Positions 17,746 through 27,434 of a stretch of DNA of 64,000 bases are shown one piece after another; within the stretch, counting starts at the first letter, position 1; every line of letters begins with the position of its first letter. The notes beneath the pieces are model-generated. The model saw nothing but the letters and a program-made list of their open reading frames with translations, did no database searches and was not told where the DNA came from. Source of the DNA: Kiritimatiellia bacterium (GTDB lineage Bacteria; Verrucomicrobiota; Kiritimatiellia; UBA8416; JADHWI01); the NCBI GenBank assembly GCA_016783565.1, contig JADHWI010000006.1, forward strand, positions 17,495 to 81,494, read 5' to 3'. The position numbers and the translations under genes are program-made.

Positions 17746-20007
17746 TCAAAACGCTAATTCCGTCTGCTCCTGTTCACCTTCAACCACATCAAATTTTTTG
17801 CACAACGCCTCAAGTTTCCCAAGATAATAAGTCGTATTCTCGTCCCGATGTGCAGGATTCCAATCACTGAGCAATTTTGCAGCTTCATAGACCGCTACCG
17901 TTTTACGAGTACCGGTCACATAATAGGCCACCTGATCCCCTGCACGATACTCGCGCTCCGCGCGCAATGCCAATTCATAACCGGCATTGCGTGCGCGCTT
18001 CCCTCGCGCAAGCTTGGTCTGATACGTTGACGGCGCATCCTGTAACCGTTCCGTCTTGGCCAACCACTGAATGGGCTTCTCGCCATTACGAATCGCCGAC
18101 TCAAACTTTCTACGCAGCTTTCCTGCCTCCTGATCGCGCCCCTCAAGCTTGAGGCGGATTAAGGCACCCAAAAACTCTCGCTGGAACGGCTCAAGTCCAC
18201 GCGACTTGAGTGCAGCCCCCTTTAGCGTCACCTTTCCCGCGGCATCGAGCAATGCATAATTCTTCATTTTATAACTGTACATGGAGCGATATTCACCATC
18301 GAACTCAATCTCAATACCGTCCGGCAAAGCCTCCGCAAAACGCGCACGAAACGCCTGCAAAGCCGCCTCGTCAATCTCGTCCCCATCACTGACTCCCGGC
18401 GGTACAAAATATATTCCATCCGTATCAATCTCGACAGGTCGTGCACCGTGCTCACGCATCCAATCAATCATAAACTGTAACAAATCTCGCCCATCTGCCG
18501 CAACCCGCTCAGCCGCATCAAAATCGCCGAACCGCGCCTGCGAAAAGCCCAGGTATCCATAAAACGAGTTAATCAGAATCTTAAACGTGGATTGCAAGGC
18601 ATCAAAATACAAGATATCAGATGCCTCGGTGCTTTCCTGCATCTTTTGCTTAGCCGACAAACGCAACCTCTTGAGCTGCTCCAACAGCAACAGGAACACA
18701 CCCTGATCATCACTCGCCGGGGCCAATTTTCGCGTTAGCATCAACGAAGGATACAATGAGCGCACGTCACAATGGTGCACGGGACGAATCACCCCTTGTT
18801 CGAACATATCGGTATACCCACCGGAGAAAGAACGCGCGCCGCCAGGTATAGGCAACGCCCGTCCACGTCTTAAATACTCACGTATCATTAACGCATCAAT
18901 CTTTGTAGCGGAGCCACGCACCATGACATTCTGGTACGAGTAAGGCAACATGGAGGTTTGCACAAAGTAACTGTGCGAAAGCAAACGACTGATCTCACGC
19001 GTTTCAATGACATCATCCCGGCAATACGCTATTACCTTGTCGGGATCACGCTTGAATTCACGCGAAATCTCCCGTCCTTCTATGTACGTCCGATCTGCAG
19101 AGGCTAAACCAAAATGCGCAGCCACCTGCTTCAAGCCATATCCCGGCAGCGAACGGCTACTGATATCATAAGCCTGTACAAGAAAGAATGTGTCAATAAC
19201 GTGGCGGCCGAAAATATCAAAACGATCATACGAGATCGTCCGCTCTCCAAAATTCACACGACTGGGTCGATGTTGTGCAACGCGGCCATCCCGCCCCAGG
19301 GCCAGGGAAATCCCGAAGCGCTTTGCGCGTGCCGCAATATAGGGCAGATCAAAATTGAACAGATTGTGACCTTCCAGCACATCAGGATCCCGCTCCTGCA
19401 CAATCTCTACAAACCGACTCAACAATGTGGCTTCATCAAAATCCTTACCCGACAACACTTCCGTCCATCCGGTTTCATCACTCAAAGCAATCGCCACAAT
19501 GCAATCGTCTTCACGCTCGGCATTACAAAAGTCATAGCCCTCTGTGGTCAGACATTCAATATCCACCTGCATACGATGCAAGTCATCAAAACGCATCCCA
19601 CCGAACAATGTTTTCCCGCTACTCATCAGGTACTGCTGAACAGGATCGCCCAAACACAAGTAAGGGGCATCCGGTGCGGAGGGACTGCGGCGAGTCTGCC
19701 TGGAGAGCCATTTTCTGGCCTTCAGCATTTCTGTCCATGTATTAAACAGAAGTAACCGGTTCAATACCCCCCCACCCTCAAGCGCAGACTCATCACATGC
19801 CACGGGACAGTCTTGCATCGCGGCCGCCGAAGCAAAAATAAAGGGGCGGAATGACTCCGTACGACACGCCACACCACCAGCCCTGCGCACAAACAGAAGC
19901 ATCTCGTCCTGCCCCACACCAGGCCGATGCTCCGCAGCCACAATACCCGACTCTGGATCAACCCCATACAACATCGGGTCCAGATTACTCAGCGTATCAT
20001 CCGTCAT
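17746..20007 (-). CDS. Family-B DNA polymerase with 3'-5' exonuclease
   Basis: The 753-residue protein has exonuclease motif I VDIE (Asp149, Glu151), motif II GHNLFNFDLPYI and motif III YCRDDVIET. The polymerase domain has motif A CDVRSLYPS, motif B KILINSFYGYLGF and motif C IDTDGIYF. Both catalytic Asp residues of motif C remain, but the usual YGDTDS is IDTDG. All active-site residues for proofreading synthesis appear present. It is close in length to E. coli Pol II (783), which restarts stalled forks and copies past lesions, but the motif C variant marks a different bacterial branch. It lies 28 bases after lptD in the envelope operon, an odd setting for a polymerase. Confidence 0.9.
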   Translation of the reverse strand: MTDDTLSNLDPMLYGVDPESGIVAAEHRPGVGQDEMLLFVRRAGGVACRTESFRPFIFASAAAMQDCPVACDESALEGGGVLNRLLLFNTWTEMLKARKWLSRQTRRSPSAPDAPYLCLGDPVQQYLMSSGKTLFGGMRFDDLHRMQVDIECLTTEGYDFCNAEREDDCIVAIALSDETGWTEVLSGKDFDEATLLSRFVEIVQERDPDVLEGHNLFNFDLPYIAARAKRFGISLALGRDGRVAQHRPSRVNFGERTISYDRFDIFGRHVIDTFFLVQAYDISSRSLPGYGLKQVAAHFGLASADRTYIEGREISREFKRDPDKVIAYCRDDVIETREISRLLSHSYFVQTSMLPYSYQNVMVRGSATKIDALMIREYLRRGRALPIPGGARSFSGGYTDMFEQGVIRPVHHCDVRSLYPSLMLTRKLAPASDDQGVFLLLLEQLKRLRLSAKQKMQESTEASDILYFDALQSTFKILINSFYGYLGFSQARFGDFDAAERVAADGRDLLQFMIDWMREHGARPVEIDTDGIYFVPPGVSDGDEIDEAALQAFRARFAEALPDGIEIEFDGEYRSMYSYKMKNYALLDAAGKVTLKGAALKSRGLEPFQREFLGALIRLKLEGRDQEAGKLRRKFESAIRNGEKPIQWLAKTERLQDAPSTYQTKLARGKRARNAGYELALRAEREYRAGDQVAYYVTGTRKTVAVYEAAKLLSDWNPAHRDENTTYYLGKLEALCKKFDVVEGEQEQTELAF

Positions 20008-20035
20008 GCGCCCACCGGTTTATATCAAATTGCCG

Positions 20036-22258
20036 TCACTGCTTGTAGCGTGCAGAAAGGCCGACCTCAGGAAACGCGGTCAACCAAAACTCAATTCTAG
20101 CACGCCACTCATCATCACGATCGCTACCACTTTCCGTCGTATATCCGGGACGATGCATCACACCAAGCCGCAGCTTCATGCAATCAAGATTCCGCTGTAG
20201 ATATCCACCCACTTCCTCCATGCGGCTCTCCTCGAACTCATACCGACCAAAAACGTTAACATCCCAATTTCGATGAGGAAACAATGTGACGTCACTCGCA
20301 ATAAGATTGCTATCATCTTTTCTGAATCGATGCTCAAGACTCCCCCTCCATAAACCCTGACGAAGAAAACGTAATCGTGAATTCACGACAACGAGCTCCG
20401 ATTCTTCCGTGTCATAGCGTCCGTCAAAATCCAGTCGCAGGCTTCGGTTCGGCATCACGTCGGCATCCAAAAAGATATCATCCAGCCCATCACCGTCCTC
20501 ATCATATTCATCGGAAAAACGATACCACGTCCATACGTCCACGTCTGCCAATTGCCATGCACTTCCACCGCGCTTTGTCTGCCAGCGGTTCTGAACACCC
20601 AAGCGAACATTATGTTGTTCACCCAGCGTATCCACACGATCAAACTGATACAAATCCTCCTGCCCCACGCTGGGCTCAGGCACAAACGTATACTTAGCAT
20701 ACGGTTCGACCACATGCCGAAGTGGCGTCACGACGCCCCCCTCCCACAATTTAAACGCCTTAAACGATACGTCAAACCCAAGCTCAAAAAGGGACCGCAT
20801 TTCCGCACCGTTGTTGAAGCTCTGCGTGACAATATTCGTCTGAGTCTCCACGCTGGTAACGGTACTCGTCGTTCCATTTGCATTGATCACAAACGTCTCT
20901 GTGGTGACATCCTCAATCACCGTTTCCGACTCAGTACGAACCGTATCAGAATAATACGTGCCACGATAACCGGCCCGGGGAATCACATTCAGAAACCCGA
21001 AATACTTCTGTGGCATATATATTTGATTAGCTGTGTCAAAACGAAATGACGAGTAGTCTTCATCGTTAGAGTCATCCGTGAAAAGTTTCTCGAGATATCC
21101 GACTGAGGTACGCCCCTCATAATAGAATGCCGTATGGCCCAGGCGGCGGCGCTGGAAATCAATGGATCCCTCCGGCATTCGGTCCAGATCTGAATAGAAG
21201 TCATTCAGCCGTTTTCGCGCCTGTAAACTGGCCGTATAATCATCTCCGCGATACGTATAAACCAGATAATTATCCGGTTGCCGAATCGATCTGAAATCAT
21301 CCTCAAAAAAGTCCTCAAGCAAGTCTTCGTCACTGACGTAGTCCGCATTGACCAGCAAATAGCTGCGGTCTCCGAAAGCATGCGAATGGTCTACGTGAAA
21401 ACGATAGCGCTCGTTCTTGATATCCTTAGTCTCGTCATCAGCCTCGTCAAATGGCTTATCGTCATCAATATAATAACCACTGAGCATGCCCTCGTATGTA
21501 TTTCCCGGATCGCTCCACAATACATCCTGGCCAAAGGCAACGCCTCGTTCCGCGCGATAATCCAGATGCGTATCACCCTTGAGTGTTGAATTGAATTTCT
21601 GGCGATATGACGACAAAAGAAAGGCACCCATATCGCTACTGTACCCTGGCTCAAAATGCCATCCCGTGCCACTGTCAAAATCAGTTTTGAAATAAGGCAG
21701 ATAAAAAATGGGGATACGCCCAGCATAAAACCGTGCGTGACGACATTTCAAATACTCGTCCGGTATCAACGTCAATTTACTCGCTCGTACACCGTAATGC
21801 CTGTGAGCCGCACTATTGGTACAAGTGGTCAACGATACCTCACGCGCAACATAACTTCCGTCACTCTGCTTTGCATTTTCATCGGAATCAATAGTGAACG
21901 GTCCGGACATGCCTGACAATTCAGTCACAATGCCCTCACGCGTCTTAAAATTATACTCCGCGCTCTCCCCCGTCCACGGCTTCGCACCCTCGGCAGGTTG
22001 GAACCAAACGTTTCCCTCTGCATAGGCATCCTCAGTGGTGGTGTTCACACGCACCGTGTCCGCCTTCAGAATCTGCCCCCCCTTCTTGATCGTGACATTG
22101 CCACGTGCATGAACCCAACCTCCGGCACGGTCATATTCAAGCTCGTCCGCCTCTGCCTCGATCGGAATCGTTACCGACTCCTGCGCCTGCACTTCCGGCA
22201 ATACCCCCAAAGACAAAATCACGCTGACCAGAATCACTGAAAGCGTCATATCCCTCAT
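20036..22258 (-). CDS. lptD: LPS-assembly outer membrane protein LptD
   Basis: GAGGTG just before the ATG at 22258 favours that start (740 residues). A signal peptide (MTLSVILVSVILSLGVLPEVQAQ) is followed by an OstA/LptA-like beta-jellyroll domain (about 30-130: IEAEADELEYDRAGG and repeated strands), then a long beta-barrel domain with alternating aromatic strands to the C-terminus. LptD with LptE inserts LPS into the outer leaflet of the outer membrane. Two Cys pairs needed for disulfides in E. coli LptD are not evident apart from CTNS and CRHA near residues 150-180, so folding may differ. It directly follows the RNase gene. Confidence 0.88.
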   Translation of the reverse strand: MRDMTLSVILVSVILSLGVLPEVQAQESVTIPIEAEADELEYDRAGGWVHARGNVTIKKGGQILKADTVRVNTTTEDAYAEGNVWFQPAEGAKPWTGESAEYNFKTREGIVTELSGMSGPFTIDSDENAKQSDGSYVAREVSLTTCTNSAAHRHYGVRASKLTLIPDEYLKCRHARFYAGRIPIFYLPYFKTDFDSGTGWHFEPGYSSDMGAFLLSSYRQKFNSTLKGDTHLDYRAERGVAFGQDVLWSDPGNTYEGMLSGYYIDDDKPFDEADDETKDIKNERYRFHVDHSHAFGDRSYLLVNADYVSDEDLLEDFFEDDFRSIRQPDNYLVYTYRGDDYTASLQARKRLNDFYSDLDRMPEGSIDFQRRRLGHTAFYYEGRTSVGYLEKLFTDDSNDEDYSSFRFDTANQIYMPQKYFGFLNVIPRAGYRGTYYSDTVRTESETVIEDVTTETFVINANGTTSTVTSVETQTNIVTQSFNNGAEMRSLFELGFDVSFKAFKLWEGGVVTPLRHVVEPYAKYTFVPEPSVGQEDLYQFDRVDTLGEQHNVRLGVQNRWQTKRGGSAWQLADVDVWTWYRFSDEYDEDGDGLDDIFLDADVMPNRSLRLDFDGRYDTEESELVVVNSRLRFLRQGLWRGSLEHRFRKDDSNLIASDVTLFPHRNWDVNVFGRYEFEESRMEEVGGYLQRNLDCMKLRLGVMHRPGYTTESGSDRDDEWRARIEFWLTAFPEVGLSARYKQ

Positions 22259-22272
22259 AATCACCTCTATGT

Positions 22273-23862
22273 TCAAACATCCGGGGTCGAGTACAACACA
22301 TCCCCGGTTTGCCCATCCTTGACCGCAAAGAATTCCACATGCTTACTCGGATCCGCACGAAAGCTCAAGGTCCCGGCAAACTTGTTTTCAAGAGCTACCA
22401 ATACCGCTTCATCCTCATCCCGGAGGCGCTGCAACACACGCGGGTGCACCACAACCTGCAAATCAGCATGCTCAGCACTCTTGGAATGCTTGCGAAGCAC
22501 CGCCGATACCTGGCGTTGAATATCCACGCTCATGGCCAGCGGTGACTTCACGCTTCCCCGTCCATGACAATAAGGACAATCCACGTACAGTGAGCTCATG
22601 ATTCCAGCTTCCGCACGCTGGCGCGTCATCTGCAACAAACCCAACTCAGAAATCGGCAACACATTGGTTCTCGCCCTGTCACGCCGCAATGCAGCGCGCA
22701 TGTCACGGTAAACCGCATTCTGGTGCTTCCGGCTCTTCATGTCGATTAAATCAACCACCACCAAGCCACCAATATTACGCAAACGAAGTTGTCGCGCTAC
22801 CTCCTCGACCGCTTCACTGTTCACCTCAAAAATCGCCTGATCCTGGGACCCGACCCCTTTGTGCCTGCCTGTGTTGACGTCAATGGCAATGAGCGCCTCC
22901 GTTTCATCTAACACAAGGTACCCCCCACACTGCAGGTCAACCTTCCGTCTCAACGCTTCATCAAGCTGACGCTCCACCTCATAATGTTCAAAAATTGGAA
23001 GCGCACCCTGGTAATGCTGCACACGAGAACGAACACGCCGCGAAATGCGTCCAGCCACCTCATTAATCCTCTCATATTTCTCTTTCGAATCAATCACAAT
23101 CCGGTCAACCTCTTCGGTCAACCAGTCGCGCACCACGCGTTCCACCAGGTCAGGTTCGGCATAAACGCAGCAAGGGGCTTTTCGCTCATTGATTCCCGTC
23201 TGCATTTCCTCCCAACTAAGCATCAGGCCACGCAAATCACGGACAAACGCGCGCTTGGAGGCACCTGCGGATACCGTCCGTATAATCAAGCCCGTGTTCT
23301 CCGGCAAGACCAGACGGTTCAAGATTTTGCGCAACCGGTTCCGCTCCGAGACATCAGCGATTTTTCGTGAGACACCCGTTGTAGAAACACCCGGCATCAT
23401 CACCAGATAACGTCCCGGGATGCTGATGCTGGCACTCACGCGCGGTCCCTTCGTTCCAATCGGTCCCTTTGTGACCTGAACCACAATCTCCGACCCGGGG
23501 GGGAAGCGCTTCTCAATATCTGAATTGGTATAGCGCTTTCGCTTACTGGTTCTACGACGGCGATTGTTCGTGTTGTTTCCAGAGTCAACATCCGGATGAT
23601 TCCCGTCTTCAGGAATCATGTCCCAATAATGCAGAAACGCGTTCTTCTTCATTCCAATGTCAACAAACGCGGCCTGCAAATCATGCTCCAGATTCTGAAT
23701 GCGCCCCTTGAAGACACTTCCCACGATGCGGTCCTCCGTGGGATGCTCAACCTGATATTCCTCCAACCGCCCATTCTCCATCACGGCAACACGTGTCTCA
23801 AGTGCTTCTGCATTGATCACAATCTGCCGCTTCAGTTCCTTTTTCTTCCCTAACCCAAACAT
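22273..23862 (-). CDS. rng: Ribonuclease E/G family protein
   Basis: An AAGGG six bases upstream selects the ATG at 23862 (529 residues). It has the S1 domain (GSVFKGRIQNL, AAFVDIG), the RNase-H-like and DNase-like catalytic parts with IDVNTGRH and LVVVDLIDM (metal-binding Asp residues), and the zinc-link CPYCHGRG. This is an RNase G-length enzyme without the long C-terminal scaffold of RNase E. It cuts single-stranded AU-rich RNA with 5'-monophosphate preference, in rRNA maturation and mRNA decay. Residues 84-118 are an Asn/Arg/Lys-rich insertion in the S1 domain that E. coli RNase G lacks. rng after mre and rodA genes is a known arrangement. Confidence 0.94.
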   Translation of the reverse strand: MFGLGKKKELKRQIVINAEALETRVAVMENGRLEEYQVEHPTEDRIVGSVFKGRIQNLEHDLQAAFVDIGMKKNAFLHYWDMIPEDGNHPDVDSGNNTNNRRRRTSKRKRYTNSDIEKRFPPGSEIVVQVTKGPIGTKGPRVSASISIPGRYLVMMPGVSTTGVSRKIADVSERNRLRKILNRLVLPENTGLIIRTVSAGASKRAFVRDLRGLMLSWEEMQTGINERKAPCCVYAEPDLVERVVRDWLTEEVDRIVIDSKEKYERINEVAGRISRRVRSRVQHYQGALPIFEHYEVERQLDEALRRKVDLQCGGYLVLDETEALIAIDVNTGRHKGVGSQDQAIFEVNSEAVEEVARQLRLRNIGGLVVVDLIDMKSRKHQNAVYRDMRAALRRDRARTNVLPISELGLLQMTRQRAEAGIMSSLYVDCPYCHGRGSVKSPLAMSVDIQRQVSAVLRKHSKSAEHADLQVVVHPRVLQRLRDEDEAVLVALENKFAGTLSFRADPSKHVEFFAVKDGQTGDVLYSTPDV

Positions 23863-23924
23863 AGTATTCCCTTTTCTCTTTCCCTGCATTTGCTCCGCTC
23901 ACCGGATGCATCAGGATTGAACCC

Positions 23925-25118
23925 TCAGCCAAAAATCCTTCGTGGCGAGCGAATATACACACTCTGAACAATGCCCAGTGCTGCCAACGTAGTCAGCACA
24001 AAAGACCCTCCATAACTCAGCAACGGCAAGGGTAAGCCCGTTATCGGCATGACCCCTACCGTCATCGCAATATTTATCCACACATGACAAAACAACATGG
24101 CCACGACCCCAACACAGAGCAGTCGCCCCATACGGTCCGGTGTTGCGGCGGCTACCTGCAAACCCAACACCATAATGACCAAAAACAACACAATCACAAA
24201 AACACCCCCCACAAACCCCATTTCCTCCGCAATCACAGAATAGATAAAGTCCGTGGGCGCAACCAACCGCGGTAAAAAACCGAGGATATTCTGCGTCCCC
24301 TGCAAATATCCCTTTCCCATCATTCCGCCTGACCCCACAGCAATCATGGACTGATTCTTGTTCCAACCTGCCCCAAGAGGATCGCGATCCGGCCACAGCA
24401 AAACTGCCACACGATCCTGCTGATACTCCGTGAGCGGAATCACCCTCTGAATCGTTTCGCGCGTCGACTCATCCAACTCAAGCCGGTCCGGAAGAATGAT
24501 GGCCGTCAGCGTCAGCAGCACCACCACGAGCCCGATCATCACGAGAGTCCCCACATATCGCAAAGGCACACCCGCAATGTACATCATGATCAACGCCGGC
24601 GGAACAAAGACTACCGATGTACCTAGGTCCGGTTGTTTGAGCACAAGCACGAGCGGCAAGGCAACCACTCCCAGTAGGGCAACAAAAACCGAAAATCGCG
24701 ACAAATCAAGCTCCGGAAGGCTCAGCAGATAAGCCAGGAATACAAGCGTGGCCAACTTGGCCAGCTCTGATGGCTGTACACCAAATCCCGTCCCCGGGAT
24801 CATTAACCATCGTCGGGCACCATACATCTGTTTACCTGCGATCAGAACCAGGACCAACAGAATCAAACTGCCACCATAGAGAACCCAGGACCAACGCCCC
24901 AACCGCCGATAGTCATATAACGCTGCCGTAAAATAGAAGAGGAATCCCAACCCAATCCACACACCCTGCTTCTTGTAGAACGACTGCACGGGAAGCTCAT
25001 GACTGATATAACACGAGCTGTAAATAAAGAAGACACCCACACCCAGCGCAAGCAAGATGGGAATCAACATCACCCAGTGAAGCCGCTTCAATAAACGTAG
25101 GGTACGGGCCCAGCTCAT
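23925..25118 (-). CDS. rodA: Rod-shape determining peptidoglycan polymerase RodA
   Basis: The 397-residue protein has about ten hydrophobic helices and SEDS family signatures: MIPGTGFGVQPSELAKL, KQPDLGTSVVF with the catalytic-site Asp, and the C-terminal GLPLPLLSYGGSF. RodA polymerises glycan strands from lipid II together with PBP2 under MreB control. Its ATG overlaps the TGA of mrdA (ATGA at 25115-25118), so the polymerase and transpeptidase are translationally coupled, as expected for partners that form a 1:1 complex. Confidence 0.95.
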   Translation of the reverse strand: MSWARTLRLLKRLHWVMLIPILLALGVGVFFIYSSCYISHELPVQSFYKKQGVWIGLGFLFYFTAALYDYRRLGRWSWVLYGGSLILLVLVLIAGKQMYGARRWLMIPGTGFGVQPSELAKLATLVFLAYLLSLPELDLSRFSVFVALLGVVALPLVLVLKQPDLGTSVVFVPPALIMMYIAGVPLRYVGTLVMIGLVVVLLTLTAIILPDRLELDESTRETIQRVIPLTEYQQDRVAVLLWPDRDPLGAGWNKNQSMIAVGSGGMMGKGYLQGTQNILGFLPRLVAPTDFIYSVIAEEMGFVGGVFVIVLFLVIMVLGLQVAAATPDRMGRLLCVGVVAMLFCHVWINIAMTVGVMPITGLPLPLLSYGGSFVLTTLAALGIVQSVYIRSPRRIFG

Positions 25119-26935
25119 CCCCTGCCCTCCGCAAACGTTGTCCCCTCACGGCGCGCTTGCTCAATCTCAAGGATACGTGACACAAGCGCCTTGATCCGCG
25201 GCGCACACGTGCGTCCTCCAGACAAACCATCCTCCACCACCAACGCCACCGCATAACGCGGACGATGGAATGGAAAGTATACCGTCATCCAGGTATGCTT
25301 GCGCCGGTGGGTGCGCGAACCATATTCCGCCGTCCCCGTCTTGCCGGCCATTTCAATGCCGGGAACCCGGGCATACTTCCCCGTCCCGTTTGGCGCTTGC
25401 ACCACATCATACATACCGTTGCGAACCACGCTAAGGGCAGCTGGCGACCAGCTCAACCGTGAAAGCACCTCACCATCCCGAGACCCGTCCAACACGAGCC
25501 GCGGACGATAAACCGTGCCACCATTTGCCAGAGCGACCATATACATTCCCATTTGCAGAGGCGTCACGGACAACGCCCCTTGACCAATAGAAAGATTGCA
25601 GGTATCACCTGGTCGCCAACGGTCTTTATACACGCGACGCTTCCACGCGTCGTTCGGCAGCAATCCAGAACGCTCTCCAGGCAGCTCAATTCCAGTACGC
25701 TCACCAAACCCTATCGATCGTGCCATATGGTAAATATGATCATACCCACACAGAACACCTAGAGCACAAAAATACGTGTTACATGACTGCTCGATAGCTT
25801 TGCGCATGGCAATGGGCCCATGACCTGACTTGTGCCAGCAACGCAAACGCATCTTTCCCAACTCATAGTAACCAATGCAGTCAACGACCTGCCCGGCCTC
25901 CGCGCGTCCACTGGTGATTGCAGCAAGCGCGACGACCGGTTTGAATGTGCTGCCGGGAGGATAAATTCCACCCACTGCACGATTAAACAGCGGTTTGTTC
26001 GCATCCGTATTTAAGCGGTTCCAATTGTCATGGGAAATCGACGGACAAAACAGATTAGGGTCAAAGGACGGTGCGCTTGCCATGGCAAGTACATCCCCAT
26101 TTTCAGGGCTCAGTATCACGAGCGCTGCACGCTCCCCCTTGATGCTTTCCTCAACGGCACGTTGAATTTCGACATCCACACTCAACCGCACACTGTGCCC
26201 CTCTGTCGGCGGCTTCATTGCCAGGACATCGTGCCGAAATCCAGACGCATCGACACGCAGCAATTGACCTCCGGATGCACCGCACAACACATCATCAAAC
26301 GTCTTCTCCACCCCGGATTTTCCCTGCATCTCCGGAACATAATAATGGTATTTCTGTCCATCCGATGGCGGTTCTGCACGCCCCACATATCCCAGAATAT
26401 GCCCCATGAGTGCGCCCTGCGGATACTCACGCACCGGCTCCACGTAGACATCCACACCGGCCTCCACTGCCCCCCCTTCCAACCATCGGGCAAGGGCTTT
26501 ATTGTCCACACCGCGCCACGCAATAAAAGGAATGGGGAGCCGTGCCTGCAAATGCCGCGCGATATCATCACGGTTTACCTCAGGCGGTAAGCCCAACGCC
26601 ATCGACAGTCTTTCCACAACTGCCTCAACAGCATCAATCGTATGAGACAAACGTCCTCTCTGCCGCAACTCTTCCACAAAAATTGCGACACAATAGCTGG
26701 GTCGATTGCGCGCAAGACAACGCCCATAGCGATCCTCAATCACGCCCCGCACAGCAGGCAAACGCACACGACGAACGCTCTGCCGGCTCTCGCTGCTCTG
26801 ATGCTCCTTTGAACGGACAATCTGCTGCCTCCACAGCACCCCGACCAGAAAAAAGAACGCCACAACAATCACACCCAGAAAAATCCGGATACGAACTGTC
26901 TCAGCATTTAATCTTTCACTCAATTCCTGTGACAT
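25115..26935 (-). CDS. mrdA: Penicillin-binding protein 2 (transpeptidase)
   Basis: The ATG at 26935 gives 606 residues, a normal PBP2 length, and overlaps the end of mreD by 20 bases; longer frames lack a ribosome site. One membrane helix (about 17-36) is followed by the class B PBP dimerisation domain (RGVIEDRYGRCLARNRPSY) and the transpeptidase domain with SxxK as PGSTFKP, SxN as SCN, and AGKTGTAEYG. It crosslinks glycan made by RodA during elongation. It sits between mreD and rodA, the classic rod-complex order. Confidence 0.94.
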   Translation of the reverse strand: MSQELSERLNAETVRIRIFLGVIVVAFFFLVGVLWRQQIVRSKEHQSSESRQSVRRVRLPAVRGVIEDRYGRCLARNRPSYCVAIFVEELRQRGRLSHTIDAVEAVVERLSMALGLPPEVNRDDIARHLQARLPIPFIAWRGVDNKALARWLEGGAVEAGVDVYVEPVREYPQGALMGHILGYVGRAEPPSDGQKYHYYVPEMQGKSGVEKTFDDVLCGASGGQLLRVDASGFRHDVLAMKPPTEGHSVRLSVDVEIQRAVEESIKGERAALVILSPENGDVLAMASAPSFDPNLFCPSISHDNWNRLNTDANKPLFNRAVGGIYPPGSTFKPVVALAAITSGRAEAGQVVDCIGYYELGKMRLRCWHKSGHGPIAMRKAIEQSCNTYFCALGVLCGYDHIYHMARSIGFGERTGIELPGERSGLLPNDAWKRRVYKDRWRPGDTCNLSIGQGALSVTPLQMGMYMVALANGGTVYRPRLVLDGSRDGEVLSRLSWSPAALSVVRNGMYDVVQAPNGTGKYARVPGIEMAGKTGTAEYGSRTHRRKHTWMTVYFPFHRPRYAVALVVEDGLSGGRTCAPRIKALVSRILEIEQARREGTTFAEGRG

Positions 26936-27434
26936 TTTCCTGAACCAAAATATTTCCGCAGGCGCCATCAAGCCATGCCGCAAAAACAAAAACAAGCGGC
27001 ACCGCCCAGAGACCCAACACCCCACTCCAAAGTGCTTTCAACAAACACCAACTCAACGGATACATGATCACGCCCGTCATCCGCATAATAACAAAATGAA
27101 CGACAACAATTCCCGCCGCAGACGCAGCGCCCATCAAAGCATGTGGGAAAAGATGCTCCTGCGTCACGGTCCCTCGCCCGCGACTCACCACGGCACCAAT
27201 CCCCAGATACGTCAAAGACGTCAACCCCAGCGGAACCCCACTCAACGCATCATGCAGAAAGCCCGCGAGCACCGCCACGAGCAACATCCGCACCGTGTCG
27301 CGATCCAGAGAATAGTACAACACCACCCCCAGCAATAACGGCACACGTGCCTGCCCCATAAAGTCAAACATCGGCAGCGTCACCTGGAGTAAGGATGCCA
27401 ACACCAATACCAATGCCATCACAACCAGATTCAT
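26916..27434 (-). CDS. mreD: Rod-shape determining protein MreD
   Basis: The 172-residue hydrophobic protein has about five membrane helices and the MreD-type segment GFLHDALSGVPLGLTSLTYL. MreD is an inner-membrane member of the elongation complex. The call rests mainly on topology, this segment and position between mreC and mrdA. Its start overlaps the mreC stop as ATGA (27431-27434). Confidence 0.88.
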   Translation of the reverse strand: MNLVVMALVLVLASLLQVTLPMFDFMGQARVPLLLGVVLYYSLDRDTVRMLLVAVLAGFLHDALSGVPLGLTSLTYLGIGAVVSRGRGTVTQEHLFPHALMGAASAAGIVVVHFVIMRMTGVIMYPLSWCLLKALWSGVLGLWAVPLVFVFAAWLDGACGNILVQENVTGIE

